From: Hyphomicrobiales bacterium
GTDB taxonomy: Bacteria; Pseudomonadota; Alphaproteobacteria; Rhizobiales; SZUA-8
Assembly (NCBI GenBank): GCA_003232175.1
Contig: QILX01000109.1
Span: 1-5,838, forward strand
Direction of reading: 5' to 3'
Length of the DNA stretch: 5,838 bases
This document shows, piece after piece, positions 1-5,173 of this stretch. A program made the position numbers and the translations under genes. Each line of letters opens with the position of its first letter. The first letter of the stretch is position 1. The notes under the pieces were generated by a model. It was not told where the DNA came from. It searched no databases and worked only from the letters and a program-made list of their open reading frames with translations.

Positions 1-2
1 AG

Positions 3-959
3 GACAAAAAGTACGTACGCCCACAAAACCCCCTCGGTCAGACCCCTCCAGCGGCCCAGTTTTACCGGCCGTGCGGCAATCGAGGCGGCGACAACGGCAT
101 AGTCCTTGCCGCGCAGGGCGAAATTCTGCAAGGCGATGCCGCCGATGGCGACCAGGCCGATCAGCATCGATAGAACCGCGACCTCGGAAAGGATCGAAGG
201 CCCGGCGCCGGCGAGTTTCTGATAGATCAAAGTCGGCAGCACCAGATAACGTCCCGGAATGCCCAAAAAGGCCGGGATGCCGAAATTGCCGATGCAGGAC
301 ACAAAAACCAAAGCCACTCCGGCGATCATCGCCGGGCGGGTCAGGGGCAGAACGATGGTGCGCAGGACCGTCAGGGAACCGGCGCCATTGGACAGCCCGG
401 CCTCGATAAGCTCGCGCGGCAGCGCGCGCAAGCCCGCCCGCATGGCCAGAAACACGAGCGGCGCATAGTGCACGCCCAGAAGCAGCATGATGCCCCATTT
501 TGAGTAGAGCGGGTTCGGCGTGCCGATGGGAGGCGCGATCCCCAGCATCTTCAAAAGCGGGCTGGCCGGTCCGACAATCTGCAACCACGACAAGGCCATG
601 ACCTGAGGCGCGATCATCACCGGCAAAACAAAACACAGGACAAACAGGCTGCGGGCCCGCAGGTCGGACATGGCCACCGCCAGGGCAACGACGATGCCCA
701 GCACCGTGGCGAGCAGGGTTCCGCCGATTGCGACCTCCAGGGAGTTTCGAAAAGCCACCCAGGTCGTGGGACTGTCAAAAATTTTTCTGGCCGCAAGGGT
801 CGAAAACTGGCCGTCGGGAAGAACCGCCTCCCACATGAGACGGGCCAGAGGCAACAAAGACAAGATGGCGATAACACCGCATAAAACAACGAATAGGCGG
901 ACTTCCGTCCGCCTAAACGCCGTTAGAATACTGGTGCCGGGCCAGGTGGTTTCAGCCAC
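3..959 (-). CDS. ABC importer permease, FbpB/AfuB-like, 3'-partial at the left edge
   Basis: Inner-membrane channel subunit of a binding-protein-dependent ABC importer. The gene reads without interruption for 319 codons from GTG 959 and leaves the window, so the C-terminal part is missing. Hydrophobic segments lie at about residues 21-42, 74-97, 103-130, 155-172, 210-232 and 258-280. Residues 186-205 give a textbook EAA loop (EAG, G192, I202, L204, P205), which docks on the ATPase. After the sixth helix a basic linker (R283 to R305, with GKDY and LGRWRG) leads into another hydrophobic run at the edge. This matches the middle of fused two-domain FbpB-type permeases, usually 500-700 residues, rather than the end of a single-domain one. 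GTG was chosen because the frame is open from there, it overlaps the upstream binding-protein gene by 8 nt (952-959), and the first helix would be lost with later starts. No strong Shine-Dalgarno is seen, so translational coupling is likely. The substrate is set by the binding protein. Confidence 0.9.
   Translation of the reverse strand, partial: MAETTWPGTSILTAFRRTEVRLFVVLCGVIAILSLLPLARLMWEAVLPDGQFSTLAARKIFDSPTTWVAFRNSLEVAIGGTLLATVLGIVVALAVAMSDLRARSLFVLCFVLPVMIAPQVMALSWLQIVGPASPLLKMLGIAPPIGTPNPLYSKWGIMLLLGVHYAPLVFLAMRAGLRALPRELIEAGLSNGAGSLTVLRTIVLPLTRPAMIAGVALVFVSCIGNFGIPAFLGIPGRYLVLPTLIYQKLAGAGPSILSEVAVLSMLIGLVAIGGIALQNFALRGKDYAVVAASIAARPVKLGRWRGLTEGVLWAYVLFV
894..915 (-). promoter_or_regulatory. 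Perfect RNA hairpin with GGAA tetraloop inside the 5' end of the permease gene
   Basis: On the transcript the arms TAGGCGGAC and GTCCGCCTA pair perfectly over 9 bp around a GGAA loop, which fits the stable GNRA class. It lies 37 nt past the stop of the binding-protein gene and falls within permease codons 15-22. There is no U-tract, so it is not an ordinary terminator. By analogy with the stem-loops between malE and malF, it may protect the upstream message from 3' decay or slow ribosomes, so that more binding protein than permease is made. The stem is seen; the role is inferred. Confidence 0.55.
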
Positions 960-960
960 C
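945..960 (-). promoter_or_regulatory. Small stem over the permease GTG start at the gene overlap
   Basis: On the mRNA GGTGG (960-956) can pair with CCACC (949-945) around a 6-nt loop, CTGAAA. The 5' arm contains the permease GTG start (959-957), and the loop contains the TGA stop of the binding-protein gene (954-952). With no clear Shine-Dalgarno for the permease, this suggests that ribosomes finishing the first gene open the second. A 5-bp stem is short and could be chance. Confidence 0.35.
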
Positions 961-1944
961 AAATGTCTCGGCGAAGCGCTCCTTGTCGCTGGCGCCGTTG
1001 GTGAGAACCGCATTGGTATCGATCGGCATCAGCTTGATCGGCGTGCCTTCGGGCAGCCAATCGGGGTTTTTCATCCCCTCTTTGGCCGGGATGAAACCCT
1101 GGGCGACGGCCAGTTCCTGGCCCTTGTCGGACAATAGGAAATCGACAAATGCCTTGGCGGCCTCAAGATTGCCGGTGCTCGACAGAATGGCGACCGGCTC
1201 GGTAACCGCCGGCACACCTTCCTTGGGGAAGACAAAATCAATCGGCGCGCCCTTTTTCTTTTCGTTCAGGGCCATGAAATCGACGATGATGCCGTAGGAT
1301 TTTTCACCCCCCGCCACCGATTTTAGCACCGCGCCATTGCCGCGCACCGCTACAGCTTCATTTTTGGCCAGGGTTTCATAAAATTTCCACCCCAGATCGT
1401 CACGGGCGACGATGGTCGACAACATGAGAGCGGCGGCGCCAGAATAAAGCGGGCTGGGCATGGCGATCTGCCCTTTGTATTTGTCACCCATCAATTCGGC
1501 CCAGGAAGTCGGCCGTTCGCTGGCATTGGTGTTGTAGGCAATGCCGGTGGTGATCAGCTTGGTGCCGAAATAAGTTTTGCCATCGTCAATGACGCCTTCG
1601 CGGAAGCCGCTGGTATCGAAATCACTATAGGCGTAGAGATTGCCGCCAGCTTTGAGCGATTCCATGTTAGCGGCATCGGCGATCAGCAGAACATCGGCCG
1701 GCGAACCGCCGCCGGCGAGTTCCGCCGCAATTTTGGCCATAACCTCAACCGTTCCCGAGCGGAAAATCGTGACATTCACATCCGGATAGACCTCCTGGAA
1801 GGCCGCGACGGTTTGAGCGGCCTTTTTATCGGGCTGAGAGGTGTACAGCATCAGATCGCCGGTCTGCGCCATGGCGCTGGTCCCGGCCAGCCCAACGGCA
1901 TAGATTACCGCGGCAACTCCAAGTGCAATTTTGGGTAGGGGCAT
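952..1944 (-). CDS. Periplasmic substrate-binding protein of an AfuA/FbpA-type ABC importer
   Basis: Captures a solute in the periplasm and delivers it to the permease encoded directly downstream. The 330-residue product begins with a Sec signal peptide: a basic start, a hydrophobic core at 6-22, and an Ala-Met-Ala cleavage site near residue 26. The mature part opens with the strand LMLYTSQ (31-37). It has the RSGT loop (62-65) and PADVLLIAD (82-90) typical of COG1840 proteins, GIAYNT (134-139), and the SPLYSGAA stretch (164-171). Length is normal for the family. These proteins are often named iron(III)-binding, but FbpA holds iron with two adjacent tyrosines, and no such pair occurs; the corresponding area reads SYGIIVDF (216-223). 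Sugar phosphates (AfuA) and aminoethylphosphonate (PhnS-like) are known ligands of relatives, so the ligand is left open. The ATG is preceded by GGGAG at 1951-1955 with a 6-nt A spacer, a strong ribosome site. It is divergent from the SorC-type regulator, which probably controls it. Confidence 0.93.
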   Translation of the reverse strand: MPLPKIALGVAAVIYAVGLAGTSAMAQTGDLMLYTSQPDKKAAQTVAAFQEVYPDVNVTIFRSGTVEVMAKIAAELAGGGSPADVLLIADAANMESLKAGGNLYAYSDFDTSGFREGVIDDGKTYFGTKLITTGIAYNTNASERPTSWAELMGDKYKGQIAMPSPLYSGAAALMLSTIVARDDLGWKFYETLAKNEAVAVRGNGAVLKSVAGGEKSYGIIVDFMALNEKKKGAPIDFVFPKEGVPAVTEPVAILSSTGNLEAAKAFVDFLLSDKGQELAVAQGFIPAKEGMKNPDWLPEGTPIKLMPIDTNAVLTNGASDKERFAETFGG

Positions 1945-2050
1945 TTTTTTCTCCCATTGATAAGGGCTTTGTTGCGACGGGCAGTCACAGCATGAGCCAA
2001 TCCATTATTTCGTTCACAACGGCGCATTCCCAGACGTTTTCTGGTTCATT

Positions 2051-2088
2051 TTATGTACACTGGATGTGTGTTATGTACAAGTGTACAT
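2051..2088. promoter_or_regulatory. Candidate operator: 16-bp perfect palindrome plus an upstream half-site
   Basis: Positions 2073-2088 read ATGTACAAGTGTACAT, a perfect palindrome with 7-bp arms and a 2-bp centre. The sequence TTATGTACA occurs at 2071-2079 and again at 2051-2059, exactly 20 bp apart, or about two helical turns. This suits a multimeric repressor that contacts several half-sites on one face; SorC/DeoR-type regulators act as tetramers on such extended operators. The centre lies about 136 bp upstream of the binding-protein start, so it could overlap or flank that promoter. Assignment to the neighbouring regulator rests on position only. Confidence 0.5.
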
Positions 2089-2267
2089 TGATACACCCGC
2101 ACGGGCAAAGGTGTCTGCGATCAATCTTGCCCAATTCAGAACATCATTTCCCGATGCGGGACCCGGTGGTGCAAGTCAGGCACGATCAAAAGCAGGGCCA
2201 CCTTCACTGATACGCCGTCAACAGAGAGGGCAAGTCAACCAGCCCCTTTATACACCAGTCAGTCGTT

Positions 2268-2288
2268 GCGATCTTCAATGAAGATAGC
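2268..2288. promoter_or_regulatory. Second palindrome upstream of the regulator gene
   Basis: ATCTTC (2271-2276) and GAAGAT (2280-2285) form a perfect inverted repeat around AAT. After one mismatch the symmetry continues with GC (2268-2269) and GC (2287-2288). It lies about 90 nt before the TTG start of the regulator. It could be an autoregulatory operator or a hairpin in the leader; no U-tract follows. It does not share the TGTACA half-site of the other palindrome, so a different binder is possible. Confidence 0.3.
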
Positions 2289-2365
2289 GCGGCGTGCCGG
2301 CAATTCGATAAAACCTGATGACGATGCCCGAAAAATTGACGACACTGATATTCTGCCGAGGCACC

Positions 2366-2370
2366 GGAGG
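2366..2370 (+). promoter_or_regulatory. Shine-Dalgarno site that selects a TTG start for the regulator
   Basis: GGAGG sits 7 nt before an in-frame TTG at 2378. The upstream in-frame ATG at 2318 and the downstream ATGs at 2432 and 2462 have no comparable site. This is the strongest ribosome-binding sequence in the region and is the reason for the chosen start. Confidence 0.6.
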
Positions 2371-2377
2371 GGAAAAA

Positions 2378-3385
2378 TTGAATACGACAGACAAGAGCCC
2401 GCCCTCCGCGAGCAAACGGCGACGCACTGGCATGACCAGGGGCGGCCATTCTGACGGCCGCATGCAGCGCTTGAGGATCAGGGCGGCGTGGATGTATTAC
2501 GTCGAGCAGAAAACCCAGAATTCAATTGCCGAAATCCTCGATGTTGGACGCATCACCGTTGTCCGGCTCCTGGCCGAGGCCAGAGCGCGCAATGAGGTGC
2601 GCATCACCCTTGAAAGTCCCCTTGCTGAAATCACCGAACTGGAACGCGCGCTCGAAGTTCAATTCGGCATCGGCTCGGTCGTTGTCGCGCCCCTGTCCAA
2701 CCCCGACGGTGATCCGCTGCCGGCGATCAGTGCCGCGACGGGGTATCACATTTCCGGTCTGGTCGGATCAGGCATGCGTGTTGGCGTTGGCTGGGGGCAA
2801 ACCCTTTTCAATTCCATTCCTTTTCTCAGCAACCGGAAGCTGGAAAATTTTTCGGTGGTGTCCCTGCTTGGCGGCATCAGCGAAGCCCGAAAATACAACC
2901 CGACGGAATTTGCCTGGCAGTTTGCCAAGACTTTCCAGGGCGAGGGTTTTCTGCTTCCCGCTCCCGCGATAGTGGACAGCGAGCAGACCAAAAAGGCGCT
3001 GATTGAAAATTGCGGGCTCGATGAGATTTTCAATCTCGCCGAAACCCTGGACCTTGCCATTGTCAGTGTTGGCACTGTGACGCCGAGCAATCAGGCCTAC
3101 CGGGTCAATCTACTCAGCGATCACGACCGCAAATCACTTATTGATGCCGGCGCGGTCGGAGATCTACTGTTTCATTATTACGATAAAGATGGAATTCTCC
3201 TGGACCACCCCATTGATAAGAGGGTCATGTCCGCCGATGTGAGGCAAATCCTCAAAACACCTGTTCGCCTGCTGTCATCGGGTGGGCGGGAAAAAATCGC
3301 GGCGCTTTACGGTGCGATAAATCTCATTCGCCCAACGATATTTATAACAGACGAACACAGCGCCAAATCCCTGCTTGCCAGATAG
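2378..3385 (+). CDS. SorC/DeoR-type transcriptional regulator with sugar-phosphate-binding domain
   Basis: DNA-binding regulator whose effector domain belongs to the SorC sugar-binding family (PF04198); relatives respond to phosphorylated sugars or to phospho-AI-2. From the TTG start the product is 335 residues, normal for the family. A basic tail (12-33) leads into a helix-turn-helix at about 35-70, where TQNSIAEIL and the recognition helix GRITVVRLLAEAR are plain. The effector domain (about 78-335) shows the family landmarks VGVGWGQTL (135-143), LLGG (163-166), PAPAI (194-198), IVSVGTV (228-234), GAVGDLLFHYYDKDG (258-272), SSGGREKIAALYGAI (300-314) and ITDEHSAKSLL (323-333). The start was set by GGAGG at 2366-2370; ATG 2318 would add 20 residues that lack family character. 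It is divergent from the importer and probably represses it until its ligand appears. Its stop is 12 nt from the stop of the convergent gene, and no terminator is visible between them. Confidence 0.92.
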   Translation: MNTTDKSPPSASKRRRTGMTRGGHSDGRMQRLRIRAAWMYYVEQKTQNSIAEILDVGRITVVRLLAEARARNEVRITLESPLAEITELERALEVQFGIGSVVVAPLSNPDGDPLPAISAATGYHISGLVGSGMRVGVGWGQTLFNSIPFLSNRKLENFSVVSLLGGISEARKYNPTEFAWQFAKTFQGEGFLLPAPAIVDSEQTKKALIENCGLDEIFNLAETLDLAIVSVGTVTPSNQAYRVNLLSDHDRKSLIDAGAVGDLLFHYYDKDGILLDHPIDKRVMSADVRQILKTPVRLLSSGGREKIAALYGAINLIRPTIFITDEHSAKSLLAR

Positions 3386-3397
3386 TACTTGGCGTTA

Positions 3398-3760
3398 TCA
3401 GATGATTTTGCGGTCCTTGAAAAATTCCTCAAGCCCGACATGGGTGTAGCTGTCAAATTCAACGACAGTTTCTCTGATGTTCAATTTCAATTCCGCAATG
3501 CCACGCAAAAGTTGGGCGCATTCGTAGCTCATGCCGACATTGCGCCAGTCTTCGACGCTTTCTTTCGGAAGATTATAATCAGCGGCAAAATCGTAGATCG
3601 AGTCATAACCCATGGCTTCGATAATGGAGGCATATTCGTCGCCACTTAATCGCGGTGCCACCAAATGGGCGTGAATTCTGCGCAACGCCTGTCGCGGGTC
3701 CGGTGGAAATGGCAGCGAAATTGGAAACCCACGGCTTTTTTGATCTGTCTTTGATCCCAT
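3398..3760 (-). CDS. Unrecognised 120-residue protein with helix-turn-helix-like segment
   Basis: I do not recognise a named family. The product is soluble and lacks a signal peptide or membrane helix. After a Pro-rich N-terminus (12-22) it is predicted to be mostly helical and acidic. Residues 57-76 (DFAADYNLPKESVEDWRNVG), followed by CAQLLRGIAEL, resemble the FA..., L...V..W..G, A..LLR pattern of XRE/HigA-like helix-turn-helix proteins, but the usual glutamine and arginine contacts are poor, so DNA binding is only a possibility. The frame is open back to 3913, but ATG 3760 is preferred: it follows a purine-rich GAGAGTGAG, and a sigma-70-like promoter (3861-3888) lies inside the longer version, with a start point near 3853. 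It is convergent with the SorC-type regulator. The gene starts 186 nt after the end of the upstream helix-hairpin-helix gene and seems to be a separate transcription unit. Confidence 0.72.
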   Translation of the reverse strand: MGSKTDQKSRGFPISLPFPPDPRQALRRIHAHLVAPRLSGDEYASIIEAMGYDSIYDFAADYNLPKESVEDWRNVGMSYECAQLLRGIAELKLNIRETVVEFDSYTHVGLEEFFKDRKII

Positions 3761-3860
3761 GATACTCACTCTCTGGCTGGTTACCGGTTCTGAATACGTC
3801 CCCGCTGCAGCTTGAGTTTGGCTGATGCGGTTTTGGCCGCATTCATCACCCTCCCCGCCC

Positions 3861-3888
3861 ATGTTAGTGTGATTTGTGGTCTCGTCAA
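3861..3888 (-). promoter_or_regulatory. Sigma-70-like promoter for the 120-residue gene
   Basis: On the minus strand TTGACG (3888-3883) and TAACAT (3866-3861) are 16 bp apart: five of six and four of six consensus bases. It would give a leader of roughly 90 nt before ATG 3760. It is the best promoter-like sequence I found in the window, and it argues against the longer reading frame that begins at 3913. Confidence 0.45.
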
Positions 3889-3946
3889 GGCAACGCGTGC
3901 CCGTGCAATTCATGTTGTGCGGGGGCGTTGAGGCGGGTGCGGCGTG

Positions 3947-4948
3947 TCAGGTCCGGTTGCGCCCGGCTTTCCCCTTGCTCGATGCAACGACGCCCTTATC
4001 GACCCTTGAGGCGAATTCGGTCACTTCTCCGGCGTGAAGTTTGGCCGCCTGATCAAGCCAGTTGTCTCTGGCAATGCGGCCCTTGAATTTAAGATGGTCA
4101 TCAACCCACATGACATTTTCCGGCGTCCACTTGGACACCTGATTGTAGTGGAACACGCCCAATCCATTCAATGTGGTCTCAAGGGACGGACCAACCCCTT
4201 TGATACGTTTCAGGTCGTCCGCGCCGCCCTTGCGGGGATTTGGCAGGAAACGCGGTTTTTTGGCCTGGGTCTCGCCGGGCAAGGCCGGGGCGGGTTTGCT
4301 GGCGCGGGGTTTTGCCGCCGATTTGGGTTTTGCCGTCCCGGCGGATTTGGCGGCGGCTTTCGGCTTGGACGCGGCAATCGAAATTTTCGAAGGTATTTTC
4401 TTTGTTGCCGCGCGCTTGGAGTCGATTTTGCGCCGACTTGGCGATTTTGCCGATTTCTTTTTGGCTGCTGCCTCGCTCTTGGATGTCGCTCTGGCGATCG
4501 CAAGGGGCCCCCGAAGTGGTGTTACGGCGGGATTTGCCGATCCGGCGGCGGTGGATGAGGTTTTGACGGCAACAGGCGCCGGTTTTGCGCCGGTGGTCAC
4601 GGCCGCTTTTGCCTGTGCCGGGCGGGCCTGTACTGGTGCTGGTTCCGCGGTCCTGGTTTTGCTGGCATCTGTGTCTTGAATTTTAGTGGCGGGTGCACCT
4701 GCTTTGGGAGCGGCTGCAGAAATTTTGTCGGATACAGATGATTCTGACTTATAGGACATCACAAAAGTAGAGGGGTCAGATCCTGTTGGCGTTGCGGCAT
4801 TTGGCGCCAGATCGGAACCGGCCGCAAGGGCTGCACCGGCACCTGCGTCCGTTGTGCCACCCAGCCAGCTGGCAAACAATGAGCCTAAAAAAAAGCCAAA
4901 GGCCCCGGCGGTAAAAACTAGAACAACCGTAATGACAAGCGGCGACAT
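3947..4948 (-). CDS. Membrane-anchored protein with NuoE-tail-like helix-hairpin-helix domain
   Basis: A 333-residue protein in three parts. Residues 5-29 are one transmembrane helix (N-terminal anchor, glycine-rich face). Residues 30-240 are a low-complexity linker of Ala, Lys, Pro and Ser that becomes strongly basic from about 157, like a histone H1 tail. Residues 243-305 are a helix-hairpin-helix domain: DDLKRIKGVGPSLETTLNGLG, then a W-T-P-E-N segment, WVDDHLKFKGRI and a DNWLDQA helix. The same module, including a following TEF..RV stretch (310-316 here), is what I recall as the C-terminal extension of alphaproteobacterial NuoE, but here no thioredoxin-like Fe-S domain precedes it. The charges suggest that the bulk of the protein is cytoplasmic. 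The function is unknown; nucleic-acid or protein contact by the hairpin domain is possible. GGGAG (4956-4960) sits 7 nt before the ATG. A tiny membrane protein lies 21 nt upstream, probably in the same operon. No strong terminator follows. Confidence 0.85.
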   Translation of the reverse strand: MSPLVITVVLVFTAGAFGFFLGSLFASWLGGTTDAGAGAALAAGSDLAPNAATPTGSDPSTFVMSYKSESSVSDKISAAAPKAGAPATKIQDTDASKTRTAEPAPVQARPAQAKAAVTTGAKPAPVAVKTSSTAAGSANPAVTPLRGPLAIARATSKSEAAAKKKSAKSPSRRKIDSKRAATKKIPSKISIAASKPKAAAKSAGTAKPKSAAKPRASKPAPALPGETQAKKPRFLPNPRKGGADDLKRIKGVGPSLETTLNGLGVFHYNQVSKWTPENVMWVDDHLKFKGRIARDNWLDQAAKLHAGEVTEFASRVDKGVVASSKGKAGRNRT

Positions 4949-4969
4949 GTGTGTTCTCCCCTTTGCGGC

Positions 4970-5068
4970 CTAACGGGCGCGGCTGCTATAAAACCAGCCA
5001 AAAACGAAGCCCACCAAAAGGGCGACGACGAGGTAGGGAACAATCTGTTGGACGGTTTCCGTCATCAT
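4970..5068 (-). CDS. Small single-helix membrane protein, 32 residues
   Basis: A short gene reading MMTETVQQIVPYLVVALLVG and then FVFGWFYSSRAR. Residues 9-27 form one hydrophobic helix with a G-x-x-x-G pattern at G20 and G24, a common helix-packing motif, and the tail carries two arginines, which puts the C-terminus in the cytoplasm. GAAGG (5077-5081) stands 8 nt before the first of two tandem ATGs, so the first is preferred. The stop is 21 nt upstream of the helix-hairpin-helix gene on the same strand, which suggests co-translation and perhaps assembly of the two membrane helices. Support comes from the ribosome site, the clean membrane helix and the tight spacing; I know no named family for it. 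Confidence 0.68.
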   Translation of the reverse strand: MMTETVQQIVPYLVVALLVGFVFGWFYSSRAR

Positions 5069-5129
5069 GTCAGCTGCCTTCTTCGATTATTTTGCCTCGA
5101 CCGCCCCGACCGGGACTGACGTGTTGACC

Positions 5130-5159
5130 CTATTACACCAGCGACACCCAAAATACCAA
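5130..5159 (-). promoter_or_regulatory. Weak promoter candidate for the small membrane protein operon
   Basis: On the minus strand TTGGTA (5159-5154) and TAATAG (5135-5130) lie 18 bp apart, with TG just before the -10 element. Match to consensus is four of six and three of six. It lies in the 105-nt gap between the hydrolase stop and the small membrane gene, the only non-coding room for a promoter there. Read-through from the hydrolase gene is an equal possibility because no terminator is seen in the gap. Confidence 0.2.
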
Positions 5160-5173
5160 GCGCCGTGGCAGAT

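Larger units (their letters stand above)
1945..2377. other. Divergent control region between the importer and the SorC-type regulator
   Basis: About 430 nt without a credible gene. Short open frames here lack family features and ribosome sites. It contains the Shine-Dalgarno of the binding-protein gene (1951-1955, minus strand), TGTACA-type repeats at 2051-2088, a second palindrome at 2271-2285, and the Shine-Dalgarno of the regulator (2366-2370). I found no convincing sigma-70 promoter for either direction; the best -35/-10 pairs match only about three of six bases each. The AT-rich stretch around 2045-2095 is the likeliest place for promoter and operator of the importer. Confidence 0.6.

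Noticed and set aside
617..889. Minus-strand 90-codon frame inside the permease region
   Set aside because: It is a shifted frame of the permease. The true frame carries the membrane helices and the EAA loop and is continuous from 959 to the edge.
1923..2281. Plus-strand open frames across the divergent region
   Set aside because: No ribosome site, no recognisable protein features, and they cross the palindromic operator candidates and the start of the binding-protein gene.
3383..3400. Bidirectional terminator between the convergent stops
   Set aside because: The gap is 12 nt and contains no stem with a U-tract, only a 4-bp repeat around it.
3761..3913. N-terminal extension of the 120-residue protein to 3913
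   Set aside because: The added 51 residues are low in structure and overlap a good promoter candidate at 3861-3888. A start at 3760 has a better purine-rich leader.
3900..3923. Possible terminator after the helix-hairpin-helix gene
   Set aside because: The stem is 9 bp on the plus strand only with two G-U pairs; on the transcribed minus strand these become C-A mismatches, and no U-tract follows.
4034..4679. Long open frames on the plus strand, rich in Gly, Ala, Phe and Arg
   Set aside because: They are antisense to the Ala/Lys/Pro linker of the helix-hairpin-helix protein. The biased codon composition keeps the opposite frames open; no ribosome site or family motif supports them.
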